From Candidatus Shapirobacteria bacterium UBA2283 (GTDB taxonomy: Bacteria > Patescibacteriota > Microgenomatia > UBA12405): a stretch of DNA of 5,146 bases. How positions within the stretch are numbered: the first letter of the stretch is position 1; every line of letters starts with the position of its first letter. This document shows positions 4,760 to 5,146 of this stretch, piece by piece. Below the pieces are notes generated by a model. The model was given only the letters and a program-made list of their open reading frames with translations. It ran no database searches and had not been told where the DNA came from. The stretch is taken from assembly GCA_002345725.1 (NCBI GenBank), contig DDWP01000070.1:1-5146 (forward strand), given 5' to 3'. A program made the position numbers and the translations under genes.

Positions 4760-5092
4760 ATGAACCGACTTCTAGCCGTCAATATCGGACAAGATCTCCC
4801 TTTAGGTACAGGCCGGTCTGTTTCCTCCACCTTTCCCACCTTCTCAGTTATTGTCGACATCATCATCAGAAACTCATTTACAATTATCTCCGTCGTTCTC
4901 GTTGGACTTTTGCTTTTCGGGGGCCTAACCTTTATAATGGGCGCAGGTAGTCAAGATCAAAAAAAGGCTGCTCAGGGCAAGGCAATTATCACCGATGCCA
5001 TCATTGGTTTCGTGGTTACTCTCTTTGCCTATTTAATAGTCCAAATAATTGAAATTATTACTGGTCTAAAAATTTTAAATTCAGGTTTATAA
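4760..5092 (+). CDS. T4SS pilin-like (VirB2-like) small membrane protein
   Basis: 110 residues with two membrane helices: about 38-60, ending in GLLLFGGLTFIMGAG (49-63), and about 77-100 (IITDAIIGFVVTLFAYLIVQ, 76-95). A short basic loop, SQDQKKAAQGK (64-74), joins them. This helix, GG-x-x-[FY]-I, basic loop, A-I-I-G, A-Y-x-I-V layout matches what I remember of the T4SS_pilin family (PF18895), which is frequent in Candidate Phyla Radiation genomes. Such proteins are thought to be pilus subunits of a type IV secretion-like machine. The first 37 residues are only weakly hydrophobic and lack a classical signal peptide. ATG 4760 is chosen because the next in-frame ATG is codon 60, inside the helix region. 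It is transcribed away from the ligase operon, and the next gene starts 1 bp after its TAA, so it probably heads a separate operon. Confidence 0.8.
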   Translation: MNRLLAVNIGQDLPLGTGRSVSSTFPTFSVIVDIIIRNSFTIISVVLVGLLLFGGLTFIMGAGSQDQKKAAQGKAIITDAIIGFVVTLFAYLIVQIIEIITGLKILNSGL

Positions 5093-5093
5093 A

Positions 5094-5146
5094 ATGAAAC
5101 TAAATCACAAACTAATTTATTCTTCTTTTTTGATTTTTGTGTTTTG
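5094..5146 (+). CDS. Start of a probable membrane or secreted protein (partial)
   Basis: ATG at 5094 lies 1 bp after the pilin stop and opens a frame of 17 codons to the window edge: MKLNHKLIYSSFLIFVF. A short basic start followed by a hydrophobic run resembles a signal peptide or first membrane helix. AGG eight bases upstream is a weak ribosome binding site; translational coupling with the pilin gene is likely. In such genomes the gene after a T4SS-type pilin is often another component of the same apparatus, but too little is visible to identify it. Confidence 0.5.
   Translation, partial: MKLNHKLIYSSFLIFVF

Noticed and set aside
1..5146. Insertion sequence or transposon
   Set aside because: No transposase, integrase or terminal inverted repeats are visible; the repeats are short palindromes and tandem units only.

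Overview
The window looks like a piece of a Candidate Phyla Radiation (Patescibacteria) genome, most likely a Microgenomates-type lineage. The DNA is AT-rich. Short AGACTTTT-type repeats translate in frame as SLKSKSLK inside genes. There is a small two-helix pilin-like protein of a kind common in these genomes, genes are packed with 1 to 9 bp between most of them, and none of the starts has a strong Shine-Dalgarno sequence. One gene ends in TGA and none needs UGA as an amino acid, so the standard bacterial code fits. The lineage is inferred from these traits only; no marker gene is present.

Positions 1-4544, minus strand, hold one five-gene operon read from right to left: (a) a seven-helix membrane protein of the family normally fused to an inactive transglutaminase (3720-4544); (b) an ATP-grasp ligase of the 'alpha-L-glutamate ligase-like' family fused to a retropepsin-like RimB/Zn_protease domain (2248-3711); (c) and (d) two diverged RimK-type ATP-grasp ligases (1278-2246 and 294-1208); (e) a secreted cysteine-rich protein cut by the window edge (1-284). 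Gaps are 8, 1, 69 and 9 bp. In Proteobacteria the membrane protein, the ligase-like protein and the aspartyl-protease-like protein are usually separate neighbouring genes. Here the ligase and protease are fused and the membrane protein has lost its transglutaminase part. Together they suggest an amidoligase pathway that adds amino acids to a peptide, protein or small molecule and trims or handles the product at the membrane. The substrate is unknown; the cysteine-rich secreted protein is one candidate.

Positions 4545-4759 are a divergent promoter region with two copies of the AGACTTTT repeat. A TG-extended TATAAT box faces the operon. A second TATAAT box faces right and lies so close to the next start codon that the transcript would be leaderless.

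Positions 4760-5146, plus strand, carry a 110-residue T4SS-pilin-like (VirB2-like) protein and, one base after its stop, the first 17 codons of a probable membrane or secreted protein.

The operon is unusually rich in short repeats lying inside coding sequence: SLKSKSLK inserts in three genes, a heptamer array in the 294-1208 ligase, a GC-rich palindrome in the 1278-2246 ligase, and a double palindrome that encodes the tail of the fusion protein. All stay in frame and appear to fall in linkers or at C-termini.
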